DNA from: Paracoccaceae bacterium
Lineage (GTDB): Bacteria > Pseudomonadota > Alphaproteobacteria > Rhodobacterales > Rhodobacteraceae
Direction: 5' to 3'
Length of the DNA stretch: 33,930 nt
NCBI GenBank assembly: GCA_026982255.1
Contig: JALSHL010000010.1
Location: 1-33,930 of the forward strand
In this document: in pieces, positions 15,869 to 22,702 of the stretch
How positions within the stretch are numbered: position 1 is the first letter of the stretch
Layout: each line of letters opens with the position of its first letter
Made by a program: the position numbers and the translations under genes
Notes under the pieces: model-generated
Seen by the model: the letters and a program-made list of their open reading frames with translations, nothing else
Database searches by the model: none
What the model was told of the DNA's origin: nothing

Positions 15869-15916
15869 AGCGTATTCTCCTGTGATTTCGTCATAAAATA
15901 CAGGAAGAATACGCTA
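15868..15916 (-). promoter_or_regulatory. Leader hairpin covering the endolysin ribosome binding site
   Basis: In the mRNA sense, the 5' arm (15916 to 15900) pairs with the 3' arm (15883 to 15868): 11 pairs (TAGCGTATTCT with AGAATACGCTA), a bulged U, then 5 pairs. The inner bases can add about five A-U/G-U pairs with one bulged C, leaving a five-base loop. The 3' arm contains the Shine-Dalgarno ACAGGAG and ends on the A of the AUG. A possible -10 (TATTTT, 15895-15900) lies inside, so a transcript starting near 15888 would lack the 5' arm. The same dyad could also be a protein operator. Confidence 0.7.
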
Positions 15917-15922
15917 CAATTC

Positions 15923-15937
15923 CTAAAATTCGATTAA
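15923..15937 (-). promoter_or_regulatory. CtrA-like box upstream of the lysis cassette
   Basis: Read on the minus strand: TTAA, seven bases (TCGAATT), TTAG: 7 of 8 consensus positions. It lies between the ccmE stop and the leader hairpin, about 55-70 bases before the endolysin ATG. That position overlaps the -35 region relative to the TATTTT at 15895-15900, where CtrA normally activates. Confidence 0.5.
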
Positions 15938-15943
15938 AACCGG

Positions 15944-16399
15944 TCAGCTTTCCGGTGCGGCATTCGGATCCACATATATGCCCTGTTCCTTGAGGGCGTC
16001 CACGACCTCTTTCGGCATATAATCCTCGTCATGCTTGGCCAGAACCTCGCTGGCGACGAATACCCCGTTCTCCAGCTTGCCGGTGGCTACCATGCCCTGC
16101 CCCTCGCCGAACAGATCCGGCAGGATACCCTTGAAGGTCACGGGAATGGTTTCATTGCCATCGGTCACACTGAAACGGACCGTCTCGGATTCCCCGCGCA
16201 CGACCGAGCCCTCTTCGACCAGACCGCCAATACGGAACCTCTCCCTCGGGGAAGGCGGATCCTCGACGACCTGCGTCGGCGAACGGAAAAACTCGATCCC
16301 GTCTTTCATTGCATAGCCGATAATTACGCTGGCCGAGACCAGTAGCACCAGCCCGATAAGAACGAGCCGTATACGCCGTTTTTTCTTGAGTCCTGCCAT
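15944..16399 (-). CDS. ccmE: Heme chaperone CcmE
   Basis: Membrane-tethered periplasmic protein of 151 aa that binds heme covalently and hands it to CcmF. Short basic cytoplasmic N-terminus, one TM helix at about 11-31, OB-fold beta domain, then the heme-binding histidine H123 and Y127 in LAKHDEDYMPKEV. The ATG at 16399 has AGGAGGGG upstream. It follows yihY by 23 bases, so it is probably transcribed with argC and yihY. Unusually, its next downstream neighbours are lysis genes and not ccmF. Confidence 0.97.
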   Translation of the reverse strand: MAGLKKKRRIRLVLIGLVLLVSASVIIGYAMKDGIEFFRSPTQVVEDPPSPRERFRIGGLVEEGSVVRGESETVRFSVTDGNETIPVTFKGILPDLFGEGQGMVATGKLENGVFVASEVLAKHDEDYMPKEVVDALKEQGIYVDPNAAPES

Positions 16400-16422
16400 G
16401 GGTCCCCTCCTGTTAGCCCGCT

Positions 16423-17286
16423 TTATATAGGCTTTATATCCGCATTGTTAAGGGGCCGAAGCGCCGCACGTCGCGAAATAAGTTCCGCATTCAGCTCCGC
16501 CCCGAAAATCACCGCCACACCGGACAGATAGAAAAACACCAGCGTGATAATCACCCCCGCCAGTGTGCCATAGGTAATCGCATAGGTCGGTGTCAGCGTC
16601 AGGTAATAGGAAAACACCATCGCCCCCGCAACCCAGCTCGTTACCGTCACCAGCACCCCGGGCCAGAGCCGCAGCCCCTTCATCCGGTGGCTCGGCAAAA
16701 ACCGGTGCATGAGCAGCAGGAACAGCACAAACACCAGAACTCCCAGAACGAAGCTCACCGCCACCGCGGCGCCGCTCACCCGGATATGGGACCAGTTTTC
16801 CGCAATCCGCAGCAAAATCGGCGCGAAAATGATCGAAACACCCAAAACCGCCGCAACCACCGCCCCCAGAAACACAAAGGCAATCGCCCGCAGTCGCCGC
16901 GCGATATAGTGCCGCTTGCCTTCGCCGCCATAAGCACGGTCAAACGCCACCCGGAATGCCTCGAAGGCCGAGGACGCCAGCCAGATCGCCCCTATGATCG
17001 AGACAGTCAGATACCGGCCGCCGCGTTCCCGCATCACCTCGCGCAGCACAGGCTCCAAAGTTTCGGCAATGTTTTCAGGTGCATAGCGAAACAACGCCTC
17101 GATCGCCTCGCCGCCATATTGCCGCCCCAGCACCAGACCGGTCAGCGAAGTGGCAAAAATCAGGAAGGGAAAAACCGACAGCAACCCCGAAAAGGCGATA
17201 TAGCCTGCCATGGCAATGCCGTCGTCCGCGACAAACCGGCGATAGCTGGCCAGAAGAACCGAAAATATCGCCCGAAGCCGGTTCAC
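16423..17286 (-). CDS. YihY/BrkB family inner-membrane protein
   Basis: 287 aa with six predicted TM helices (near 26-50, 92-110, 133-160, 172-200, 206-235 and 240-262). YihY-family landmarks are present: the early MAGYIAFSGLLSVFPFLIF, RYAPENIAE, AIWLASSAFEAFRVAFDRAY, and LTPTYAITYGTLAGVIITLVFFYLSGVAVIFGAELNAEL near the end. Once annotated as ribonuclease BN, but this family is a membrane protein whose transport or envelope role is not settled. The ATG overlaps the argC stop by four bases, so it is coupled to argC. Confidence 0.88.
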   Translation of the reverse strand: MNRLRAIFSVLLASYRRFVADDGIAMAGYIAFSGLLSVFPFLIFATSLTGLVLGRQYGGEAIEALFRYAPENIAETLEPVLREVMRERGGRYLTVSIIGAIWLASSAFEAFRVAFDRAYGGEGKRHYIARRLRAIAFVFLGAVVAAVLGVSIIFAPILLRIAENWSHIRVSGAAVAVSFVLGVLVFVLFLLLMHRFLPSHRMKGLRLWPGVLVTVTSWVAGAMVFSYYLTLTPTYAITYGTLAGVIITLVFFYLSGVAVIFGAELNAELISRRAALRPLNNADIKPI

Positions 17287-18314
17287 GGAAACAGCGGTGC
17301 CTGCTCCAGCCCCGTGGTTTCGGGCAGCCCGAGCATCAGGTTGGCGTTCTGGATCGCCTGACCGGAGGAGCCTTTGGTCAGGTTGTCGAGCGCCGCAAAC
17401 ACCCTGACATGCCCGTCCACACGGTCCGCCACCACGCCGATATGGCAGAAATTCGAGCCGCGCACATGCCGCGTCGCCGGTGCCTCGCCCATGGGCAGAA
17501 CCACAATAAATGGTTCGTTTTCATATGCTTGCGCAAGGGCCGCATGGATTTCATCCGCATCCCCCTTCACATGCACCGTCGCCAGAATACCGCGGTTGGC
17601 CGGCATTAAATGGGGGGTAAAGATTACCCTGACCTCCTGCCCCGCATCCTTGGAAAACTCCTGATCGAACTCGGCGGTATGGCGATGCACCGGCAGACCG
17701 TAGGGATGCGTGCCCTCGGATACCTCGGAATGCAACATCGCCTCTTTTGCCGCGCGTCCGGCGCCGGAAACACCGCAGAACATGTCGATAATGATGCCCT
17801 CGGGATCGATCACACCGGCCCGCAACAGGGGCCGCAAGGCAAACTGTCCCGTCGCCGCATTGCAACCGGTCCCCGCCACCAGCCGCGCGGATTTGATCTG
17901 CTCCCGATAGAACTCGGTCAGGCCATACACCGCCTCTTTCTGCATTTCCGGCGCGTAATGCGGATGCCCATACCATTTTTCGTATTCGGCAGGGTCCTCC
18001 AGCCGGAAATCCGCCGAAATATCGACGATTTTCAGGTTTTTCGGCAAATCCCTGACGATTTCCTGCGTCATGGCGTGCGGCAGGGCGCAAAACACCAGAT
18101 CGACGGCGGAAAAGTCCACATCCTCGATCCGGCACAGTTGCGGCAGCTCCAGATGGCGCAGATGCGGAAATACCTGCCCCATGCTCTGCCCCACCTTGCG
18201 GTCTGCGGTCAGGGCCACGACCTCCATATGCGGATGCAGGGCAATCAGACGCACCAGTTCCGCCCCCGTATAGCCCGAAGCCCCGAGAATGGCGATTTTA
18301 TGCGTCCTGGTCAT
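17283..18314 (-). CDS. argC: N-acetyl-gamma-glutamyl-phosphate reductase ArgC
   Basis: Third step of arginine synthesis: NADPH-dependent reduction of N-acetylglutamyl phosphate to the semialdehyde. 343 aa. NADP-binding GASGYTG at 11-17; catalytic cysteine C151 in GTGCNAATGQFAL; a late substrate/nicotinamide region around HRHTAEFDQE and HLMPANRGILATV. The ATG at 18314 is chosen because GGAGAA lies about six bases before it; the frame is open 51 bases further, without a better site. Overlaps yihY at its 3' end. Follows murI by 51 bases on the same strand. Confidence 0.95.
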   Translation of the reverse strand: MTRTHKIAILGASGYTGAELVRLIALHPHMEVVALTADRKVGQSMGQVFPHLRHLELPQLCRIEDVDFSAVDLVFCALPHAMTQEIVRDLPKNLKIVDISADFRLEDPAEYEKWYGHPHYAPEMQKEAVYGLTEFYREQIKSARLVAGTGCNAATGQFALRPLLRAGVIDPEGIIIDMFCGVSGAGRAAKEAMLHSEVSEGTHPYGLPVHRHTAEFDQEFSKDAGQEVRVIFTPHLMPANRGILATVHVKGDADEIHAALAQAYENEPFIVVLPMGEAPATRHVRGSNFCHIGVVADRVDGHVRVFAALDNLTKGSSGQAIQNANLMLGLPETTGLEQAPLFP

Positions 18315-18365
18315 GGTTTTCTCCGTTGTTTGCCCCGCTTTAGGCGAAATCGTCACGGCAATCAA

Positions 18366-19175
18366 TCAGGCAGCGGTAAAAGGCACCGGATGACCCAGAA
18401 ACAGCTCGGCGCGCCGCGATGTCTGGGCCGGATTGCCGCTGGTCAGATAGACCACATCGCCCGCCTGCGCAAACCGCGGATGTCGTTGCAGATAGTCCAC
18501 CAGACTGTCCGCCACGATCTCCGGTTGCGAGACCAGCCGCGTCCTGTTCGGCAAAGCAGCGCGGAACCGGTCCTCCATCAGCGGGTAATGTGTGCAGCCC
18601 AGAACGGCCGATTGCGGCTCCGGCAGGCGTTCCAGCAGGCTTGCCACATGTGCATCCACCAGCGCCTCGGCCCCGACCATATCGCCCGCCTCGATCGCAT
18701 CAACCAGCCCGACGCAGGCCTCGGCCACAACTTCCACGTCACGGGCGCGAAATTTCAGTTCGCGGGCAAAAGCCCCGCTTTCCACAGTCGCCGGCGTGGC
18801 AAAAAGCGCCACATTACGCAGCCCTGTATGGGTCGGCGGCGTGTTATCGCCCCAGTCGCGGCTGGTCAGTTCCTCGATCACCGGCACGAACACCCCCAGA
18901 ACGCGGCGGTCCCCCTGCAACCAGTCCACCTGCAAATCATGCAGCGCGACGGCCGAAGCGGTATTGCAGGCCAGCACCACCAGATCGCAACCGGCATCGA
19001 ACAGCCGTTGCACTCCTTTGCGGGTAATGTCATGGATTTCCGCCGCCGGTCGCCCGCCAATCGGCGCATTGGCGTTGTCGCCGAAATAGACGAAGGCCTG
19101 CTCCGGCAGCCTGTCACGAAATGCCTGCAAAACCGTCAGCCCGCCGAGGCCGCTGTCAAAAACCCCGATCGCCAT
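18366..19175 (-). CDS. murI: Glutamate racemase MurI
   Basis: Makes D-glutamate for peptidoglycan. 269 aa with the two-cysteine racemase chemistry: opening GVFDSGLGGLTV with D7 and S8, first catalytic cysteine C70 in ACNTAS, second C194 in GCTHYPL, and YFGDNANAPIG in place of the more usual FGDTAxxPYG. The ATG at 19175 follows AGAGAGG. Located 30 bases after the acyltransferase and before argC on the same strand. Confidence 0.94.
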   Translation of the reverse strand: MAIGVFDSGLGGLTVLQAFRDRLPEQAFVYFGDNANAPIGGRPAAEIHDITRKGVQRLFDAGCDLVVLACNTASAVALHDLQVDWLQGDRRVLGVFVPVIEELTSRDWGDNTPPTHTGLRNVALFATPATVESGAFARELKFRARDVEVVAEACVGLVDAIEAGDMVGAEALVDAHVASLLERLPEPQSAVLGCTHYPLMEDRFRAALPNRTRLVSQPEIVADSLVDYLQRHPRFAQAGDVVYLTSGNPAQTSRRAELFLGHPVPFTAA

Positions 19176-19205
19176 CCGTTTTGCCTCTCTGTCTTGGGCG
19201 CAGAC

Positions 19206-20066
19206 CTAAAAATCTTTGCCGTATTCGTCGTATTTCACCGGCTTGGGTGAAAGAGCATAGGTTTTGGTGCGCAGGAAATCCATCATAGCCTTGGGATCTT
19301 TCACATACGCATCCAGTGCATCCTGATCCAGCGGCTCGCCAATGGCAACCCTGACGGGACGGTTCAGGCGGCGTTTGAACTCACTGATCAACAGGGCGGT
19401 GCGCACGGTCTTGTTGTAATGGCCGACGACCTGGAAGCGCCGCGAATTATGCCCCTCGAAGAACATCGGCACCACCGTCGCCCCCGATTTGGCAATCATC
19501 TTGGCCGAGAACGTCCGCCACACCGGATCCATCGGAAAGCCCAGCGGGCGTTGCGGCGAGGAAACCGAACCGCCCGGGAAAATCCCGACAGCGCCACCCT
19601 GCCCCAGATACTCCAGCGCCTTCTTGCGGGTCTGCAGGTTGAGGGCAACAGCCTCGCGCGTTTCATCGAAACTGATCGGCAGGATATGATCGCTGATGTC
19701 GTTGGCCTTGGAGAACACCCGATGCGCCAGAATGCGGAAATCGCCGCGGGTCTGCGACAGGATATGCCCCATCATCAACCCGTCCAGAATACCGTAGGGG
19801 TGGTTCGACAGCACCACCAGCGGCCCCTCGCGCGGGATATTGTCGAGCGAGCCGGACATGACATCGAGCCGCAACCGATACCGTTCGGTCATCGCATCCC
19901 AGAAATTGCGGCCGGCCTGCAACTCCTCGTCAATGCCGCGCAGACGCCGGATCACCTTCAACCGTCCTGTCGCATTCTCCAGCGAGCGGATGAACACCCG
20001 CTTGCGCAGGCTCTTGGCCGTGCTGGAATAACTGACATCGCGAACGGCCGAGCGATTGAGGCCCAT
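19206..20066 (-). CDS. Lysophospholipid acyltransferase family protein (PlsC-like)
   Basis: 286 aa. Glycerophospholipid-type acyltransferase fold: block I VVLSNHPYGILDGLMMGHIL (85-104), block II region around FRILAHRVF, and block III VGIFPGGSVSSPQRPLG. The first motif reads N-H-P-x-G-x-x-D-G, so His and Asp are separated by five residues and not the HX4D of PlsC. This form is found in the hemolysin/ornithine-lipid-like acyltransferases. Block III has FPGG where PlsC has FPEG. The acyl acceptor is therefore uncertain. The start has AAGGAG seven bases upstream. A pair of 8-bp direct repeats lies 58-76 bases upstream of the ATG. Confidence 0.82.
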   Translation of the reverse strand: MGLNRSAVRDVSYSSTAKSLRKRVFIRSLENATGRLKVIRRLRGIDEELQAGRNFWDAMTERYRLRLDVMSGSLDNIPREGPLVVLSNHPYGILDGLMMGHILSQTRGDFRILAHRVFSKANDISDHILPISFDETREAVALNLQTRKKALEYLGQGGAVGIFPGGSVSSPQRPLGFPMDPVWRTFSAKMIAKSGATVVPMFFEGHNSRRFQVVGHYNKTVRTALLISEFKRRLNRPVRVAIGEPLDQDALDAYVKDPKAMMDFLRTKTYALSPKPVKYDEYGKDF

Positions 20067-20123
20067 TGTCTGCTCCTTGTCTTGCGTGAACTTTACCTAT
20101 GGTCAGCTAAGGCATTTCCACCC

Positions 20124-20142
20124 GGATTACCAGAGGATTACC
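20124..20142. repeat. GGATTACC direct repeat with 11-bp period
   Basis: GGATTACC at 20124-20131 and again at 20135-20142, one helical turn apart, upstream of the acyltransferase gene. This spacing is typical for OmpR/PhoB-family regulator dimers. The rest of the 20067-20260 gap shows no convincing gene. Confidence 0.45.
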
Positions 20143-20260
20143 GTCGCTGTCCTGCCCGTAGCACATAACACACCCTGTTGGCATCGCAAATATCCTTCTG
20201 CGTCGCAGCGACAACTCCGTTCCGGTGGCCGGCGCAGGTATCACGACGATGCAAAACAGA

Positions 20261-20287
20261 AAAGGGCCGCAACAGGTGCAGCCCTTT
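20261..20287 (-). terminator. Rho-independent terminator after rpsI
   Basis: On the minus strand AAAGGGC-TGCA pairs with TGCG-GCCCTTT (about 11 pairs including one G-U, five-base loop), followed by TCTGTTTT. It begins 25 bases after the rpsI stop. Confidence 0.85.
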
Positions 20288-20311
20288 CCGGATAGTGCGG
20301 TAACAAACGGC

Positions 20312-20800
20312 CTAGCGTTTGGAGAACTGGAAGCTCCGGCGTGCCTTGCGTTTACCGTATTTCTTGCGCTCGACCACGCGGCTGTCGCGGGTCAGGAAGC
20401 CGGCGGCCTTCAGCGGACCACGCAGGGACGGCTCATACAGCTGCAGCGCCTTGGAAATACCGTGCTTGACCGCACCGGCCTGACCGGAGAGGCCACCCCC
20501 CTTGACGGTTGCCATTACGTCGAACTCGCCGGTAACACCGGCAACCTCGAAGGGCTGGCGCAGGATCATCTGCAGAACCGGACGGGCGAAATACTTGTCC
20601 ATATCCTTGCCGTTGACGGTTACCTTGCCGGAACCGGGCTTGATCCAGACGCGGGCAACCGCATCCTTGCGTTTGCCGGTGGCATAGGAGCGGCCCAGTT
20701 CGTCACGCACCGGCTCGCGCGGGGCGGCCGTTTCCTCGACGGGGGCTTCCGCGACGACAGCTTCTTTCAGGTCGTCGAGTGTTTTGATATCGTCACTCAT
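20312..20800 (-). CDS. rpsI: 30S ribosomal protein S9
   Basis: 162 aa. The S9 core starts near residue 38 (SYATGKRKDAVARVW) and ends in the conserved basic tail KARRSFQFSKR that reaches the P-site tRNA. VTVNGKDMDKYFARP and GGGLSGQAGAVKHGISKAL are typical. The first 35 or so residues are an acidic, alanine-rich extension that is common in alphaproteobacteria but absent in E. coli. It starts two bases after the rplM stop, as the usual L13-S9 pair. Confidence 0.98.
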   Translation of the reverse strand: MSDDIKTLDDLKEAVVAEAPVEETAAPREPVRDELGRSYATGKRKDAVARVWIKPGSGKVTVNGKDMDKYFARPVLQMILRQPFEVAGVTGEFDVMATVKGGGLSGQAGAVKHGISKALQLYEPSLRGPLKAAGFLTRDSRVVERKKYGKRKARRSFQFSKR

Positions 20801-20802
20801 GT

Positions 20803-21267
20803 TTATGCACTCCGCGTGTTTTTCGGGTTCATGGCCTTGACGTCCAGAACTTCGGGGTTTTGGGCTTCATGCGGATGCTCGGCACCTGCATAGACGCGAA
20901 GGTTGGTCATCTGCTGCCGGGACAGCGGGCCACCGGGCAGCATGCGCTGGATGGCCTTGGTGATCACACGCTCGGGGTGCTTCCCTTCGAGAATATCGCC
21001 TGCGGTGCGGAATTTGATCCCGCCCGGATGGCCGGTGTGCCAGTAGTAACGCTTGTCGGCGCGTTTGTTACCGGTCATCTGCACTTTTTCAGCGTTGATG
21101 ATGATAACATTGTCGCCCATGTCCATGTGCGGGGTAAAGGTCGCCTTGTGCTTGCCGCGCAGGCGCATGGCAACGATGCTGGCAAGACGGCCCAGAACAA
21201 CGCCCTCGGCGTCGATCAGGATCCATTTCTTGTCAATATCGGCCGGTTTGGCAGAATATGTTTTCAT
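20803..21267 (-). CDS. rplM: 50S ribosomal protein L13
   Basis: 154 aa, starting MKTYSAKPADIDKKW. Signature regions DAEGVVLGRLAS, LRGKHKATFTPHMDMGDNVIIINA and the KRYYWHTGHPGG block are all present. The ATG at 21267 is chosen over an in-frame start nine codons upstream because family members begin MKTYSAK. First gene of the L13-S9 operon. A promoter-like pair is 64-91 bases upstream of the ATG. The 5' leader was checked for a strong regulatory fold by eye and none was found. Confidence 0.98.
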   Translation of the reverse strand: MKTYSAKPADIDKKWILIDAEGVVLGRLASIVAMRLRGKHKATFTPHMDMGDNVIIINAEKVQMTGNKRADKRYYWHTGHPGGIKFRTAGDILEGKHPERVITKAIQRMLPGGPLSRQQMTNLRVYAGAEHPHEAQNPEVLDVKAMNPKNTRSA

Positions 21268-21330
21268 TTTCTCGATCCGTTTCGGAGTTGGCACAAGGGG
21301 GATTCCCCTCGTGTGAATTCGATACGGGGG

Positions 21331-21358
21331 GTTTTACGCATATAGAGCGCACCGTCAA
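21331..21358 (-). promoter_or_regulatory. Putative rplM-rpsI promoter
   Basis: TTGACG (21353-21358), 16-base spacer, TAAAAC (21331-21336) on the minus strand. The -35 is good and the -10 is only fair. Confidence 0.45.
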
Positions 21359-21410
21359 GCGCCGTTAACACGATATTTCATCGTATTTTCAAAGCATTAC
21401 AAATTAGGTA

Positions 21411-21848
21411 TCATTTTACCCCAATTCCGGACGGCTTCTGCGGCATCGAATAGGTCAGATTGGCGTGGGCCACGGGTTCGGCCATGCCATCGGAATAGAC
21501 CAGCACATCGCCGACACTCAAAACCTTGCCCAGTTTCAGGATCCGCGCCTCGGCAATCAGGTCGGTCGGCGCGGGGCGGCGCATGAAATCGATGTGGCAG
21601 CTCGTGGTTACCGCCAGCGCCTCCGGCCCGATCATCGCCAGCGTGGCGATATAATAGGCGCAATCGACCGCCGTGAACATGGCGGGGCCGGACACCGTGC
21701 CACCCGGGCGCAGGTCGTCGTCGGTGATCCGCATCCGCACTTTCACACGGAACGGCGCCACCTCCAGAATGGTAAAAGCCCCCTTCATCTGCGGAAACAC
21801 CCGGTCAAGGAATTCCTGCATTTCGGGAATGCTCATCTTTACCGTCAT
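21411..21848 (-). CDS. PaaI-type hotdog-fold thioesterase
   Basis: 145 aa single hotdog domain. DDLRPGGTVSGPAMFTAVDCAYYIA (44-68) holds the long central helix with the family's acidic residue D62, and CHIDFMRRP lies on the following strand. Such enzymes hydrolyse acyl- or aryl-CoA thioesters; the substrate is not evident. The ATG at 21848 follows GGAAG; M5 (21836) is an alternative. The longer open frame upstream is antisense to the divergent gene and is not used. It is divergent from the enoyl-CoA hydratase-like gene across 61 bases, so the two CoA genes may share control. Confidence 0.82.
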   Translation of the reverse strand: MTVKMSIPEMQEFLDRVFPQMKGAFTILEVAPFRVKVRMRITDDDLRPGGTVSGPAMFTAVDCAYYIATLAMIGPEALAVTTSCHIDFMRRPAPTDLIAEARILKLGKVLSVGDVLVYSDGMAEPVAHANLTYSMPQKPSGIGVK

Positions 21849-21909
21849 TTTTTCTTCCAAAATCCGCGCCCTCATGGAATTGTTGCATTGAAACAGAGGA
21901 GTCTCCGAA

Positions 21910-22698
21910 ATGTCCGATATTTTGCTGCGCCAAGACAAGAATGCCGTTGCGTCACTGACCATGAACGCTCCGAACAAGCTCAATGCCCTGTCCGAGGAAA
22001 TGCTGGCCGCCCTGCAAGGGGAACTGGAAGCCATCGCCGGCGACGACAGCATCCGCGCCGTTATCATCAAAGGTGCGGGCAAGGCGTTTTGCGCCGGTCA
22101 CGACCTGAAACAGATGACCGCCGCGCGGCAAGCCGAGGACGGCGGCAAGGCCTATTTCAACGAGCTTTTTGCCACCTGCGGCCGCCTGATGACCACCATC
22201 ACCCGCATCCCGAAGCCGGTGATCGCGCAGGTCCACGGCATCGCCACGGCAGCGGGTTGCCAGATGGTTGCCTCCTGCGACATGGCCGTGGCGGCGGAGG
22301 GCACCCGTTTCGGCGTCAACGGTGTCAACATCGGCCTGTTCTGCTCCACCCCCATGGTGGCACTGACCCGCAACATCCCGCGCAAACAGGCGTTCGAGAT
22401 GCTGACCACCGGCGAGTTTATCATGGCCGACCGCGCCCGCGACCTCGGTCTGGTCAACCGTGTGGTGCCGCATGACGATCTGGAGGATGAAACCGCCGCG
22501 CTGGCCGAAAAGGTCGCCGCGCAACTGGGCGTGGCGGTGAAAATCGGCAAGGAGGCTTTCTACAAGCAGGCCGAAATGACGCTGGACGAAGCCTATGCCT
22601 ATACCGGCGCGGTGATGGCGGAAAACATGCTGTTCCGCGATACCGAACAGGGCATCGCGGCCTTTCTCGACAAACGCAAACCGGAATGGGAGCAGTAG
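21910..22698 (+). CDS. Enoyl-CoA hydratase-like protein (ECHDC3 type), catalytic glutamates missing
   Basis: Crotonase fold, 262 aa. CoA and oxyanion-hole elements are present: AFCAGHDLKQMTAAR (59-73) and VHGIATAAGCQMVASCDMAVAA (108-129). The two hydratase glutamates are not: the GCE position is Q118 and the PEI position is G138 (FGVNGVNIGLFCSTPMVAL). This is the pattern of the ECHDC3 group and suggests a reaction other than simple hydration, or a non-catalytic role. GAGGAG lies nine bases before the ATG. It is divergent from the thioesterase and converges on ctaA with only four bases between stops. Confidence 0.85.
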   Translation: MSDILLRQDKNAVASLTMNAPNKLNALSEEMLAALQGELEAIAGDDSIRAVIIKGAGKAFCAGHDLKQMTAARQAEDGGKAYFNELFATCGRLMTTITRIPKPVIAQVHGIATAAGCQMVASCDMAVAAEGTRFGVNGVNIGLFCSTPMVALTRNIPRKQAFEMLTTGEFIMADRARDLGLVNRVVPHDDLEDETAALAEKVAAQLGVAVKIGKEAFYKQAEMTLDEAYAYTGAVMAENMLFRDTEQGIAAFLDKRKPEWEQ

Positions 22699-22702
22699 TC
22701 CC

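Noticed and set aside
15811..15894. Short open frame beginning with an AUG in the loop of the endolysin leader hairpin and overlapping the lysin start out of frame (27 codons)
   Set aside because: No Shine-Dalgarno precedes this AUG, the peptide shows no features, and it would be absent from a transcript starting near 15888. It could matter only in read-through RNA.
21370..21384. Terminator for the thioesterase gene (ACGAT-N5-ATCGT)
   Set aside because: Five base pairs of mostly weak pairing and no T-run on the minus strand.
21849..22082. N-terminal extension of the PaaI-like protein to 223 aa
   Set aside because: The extra segment is antisense to the divergent hydratase-like gene and has no family similarity. 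The start at 21848 has a ribosome binding site and gives normal length.
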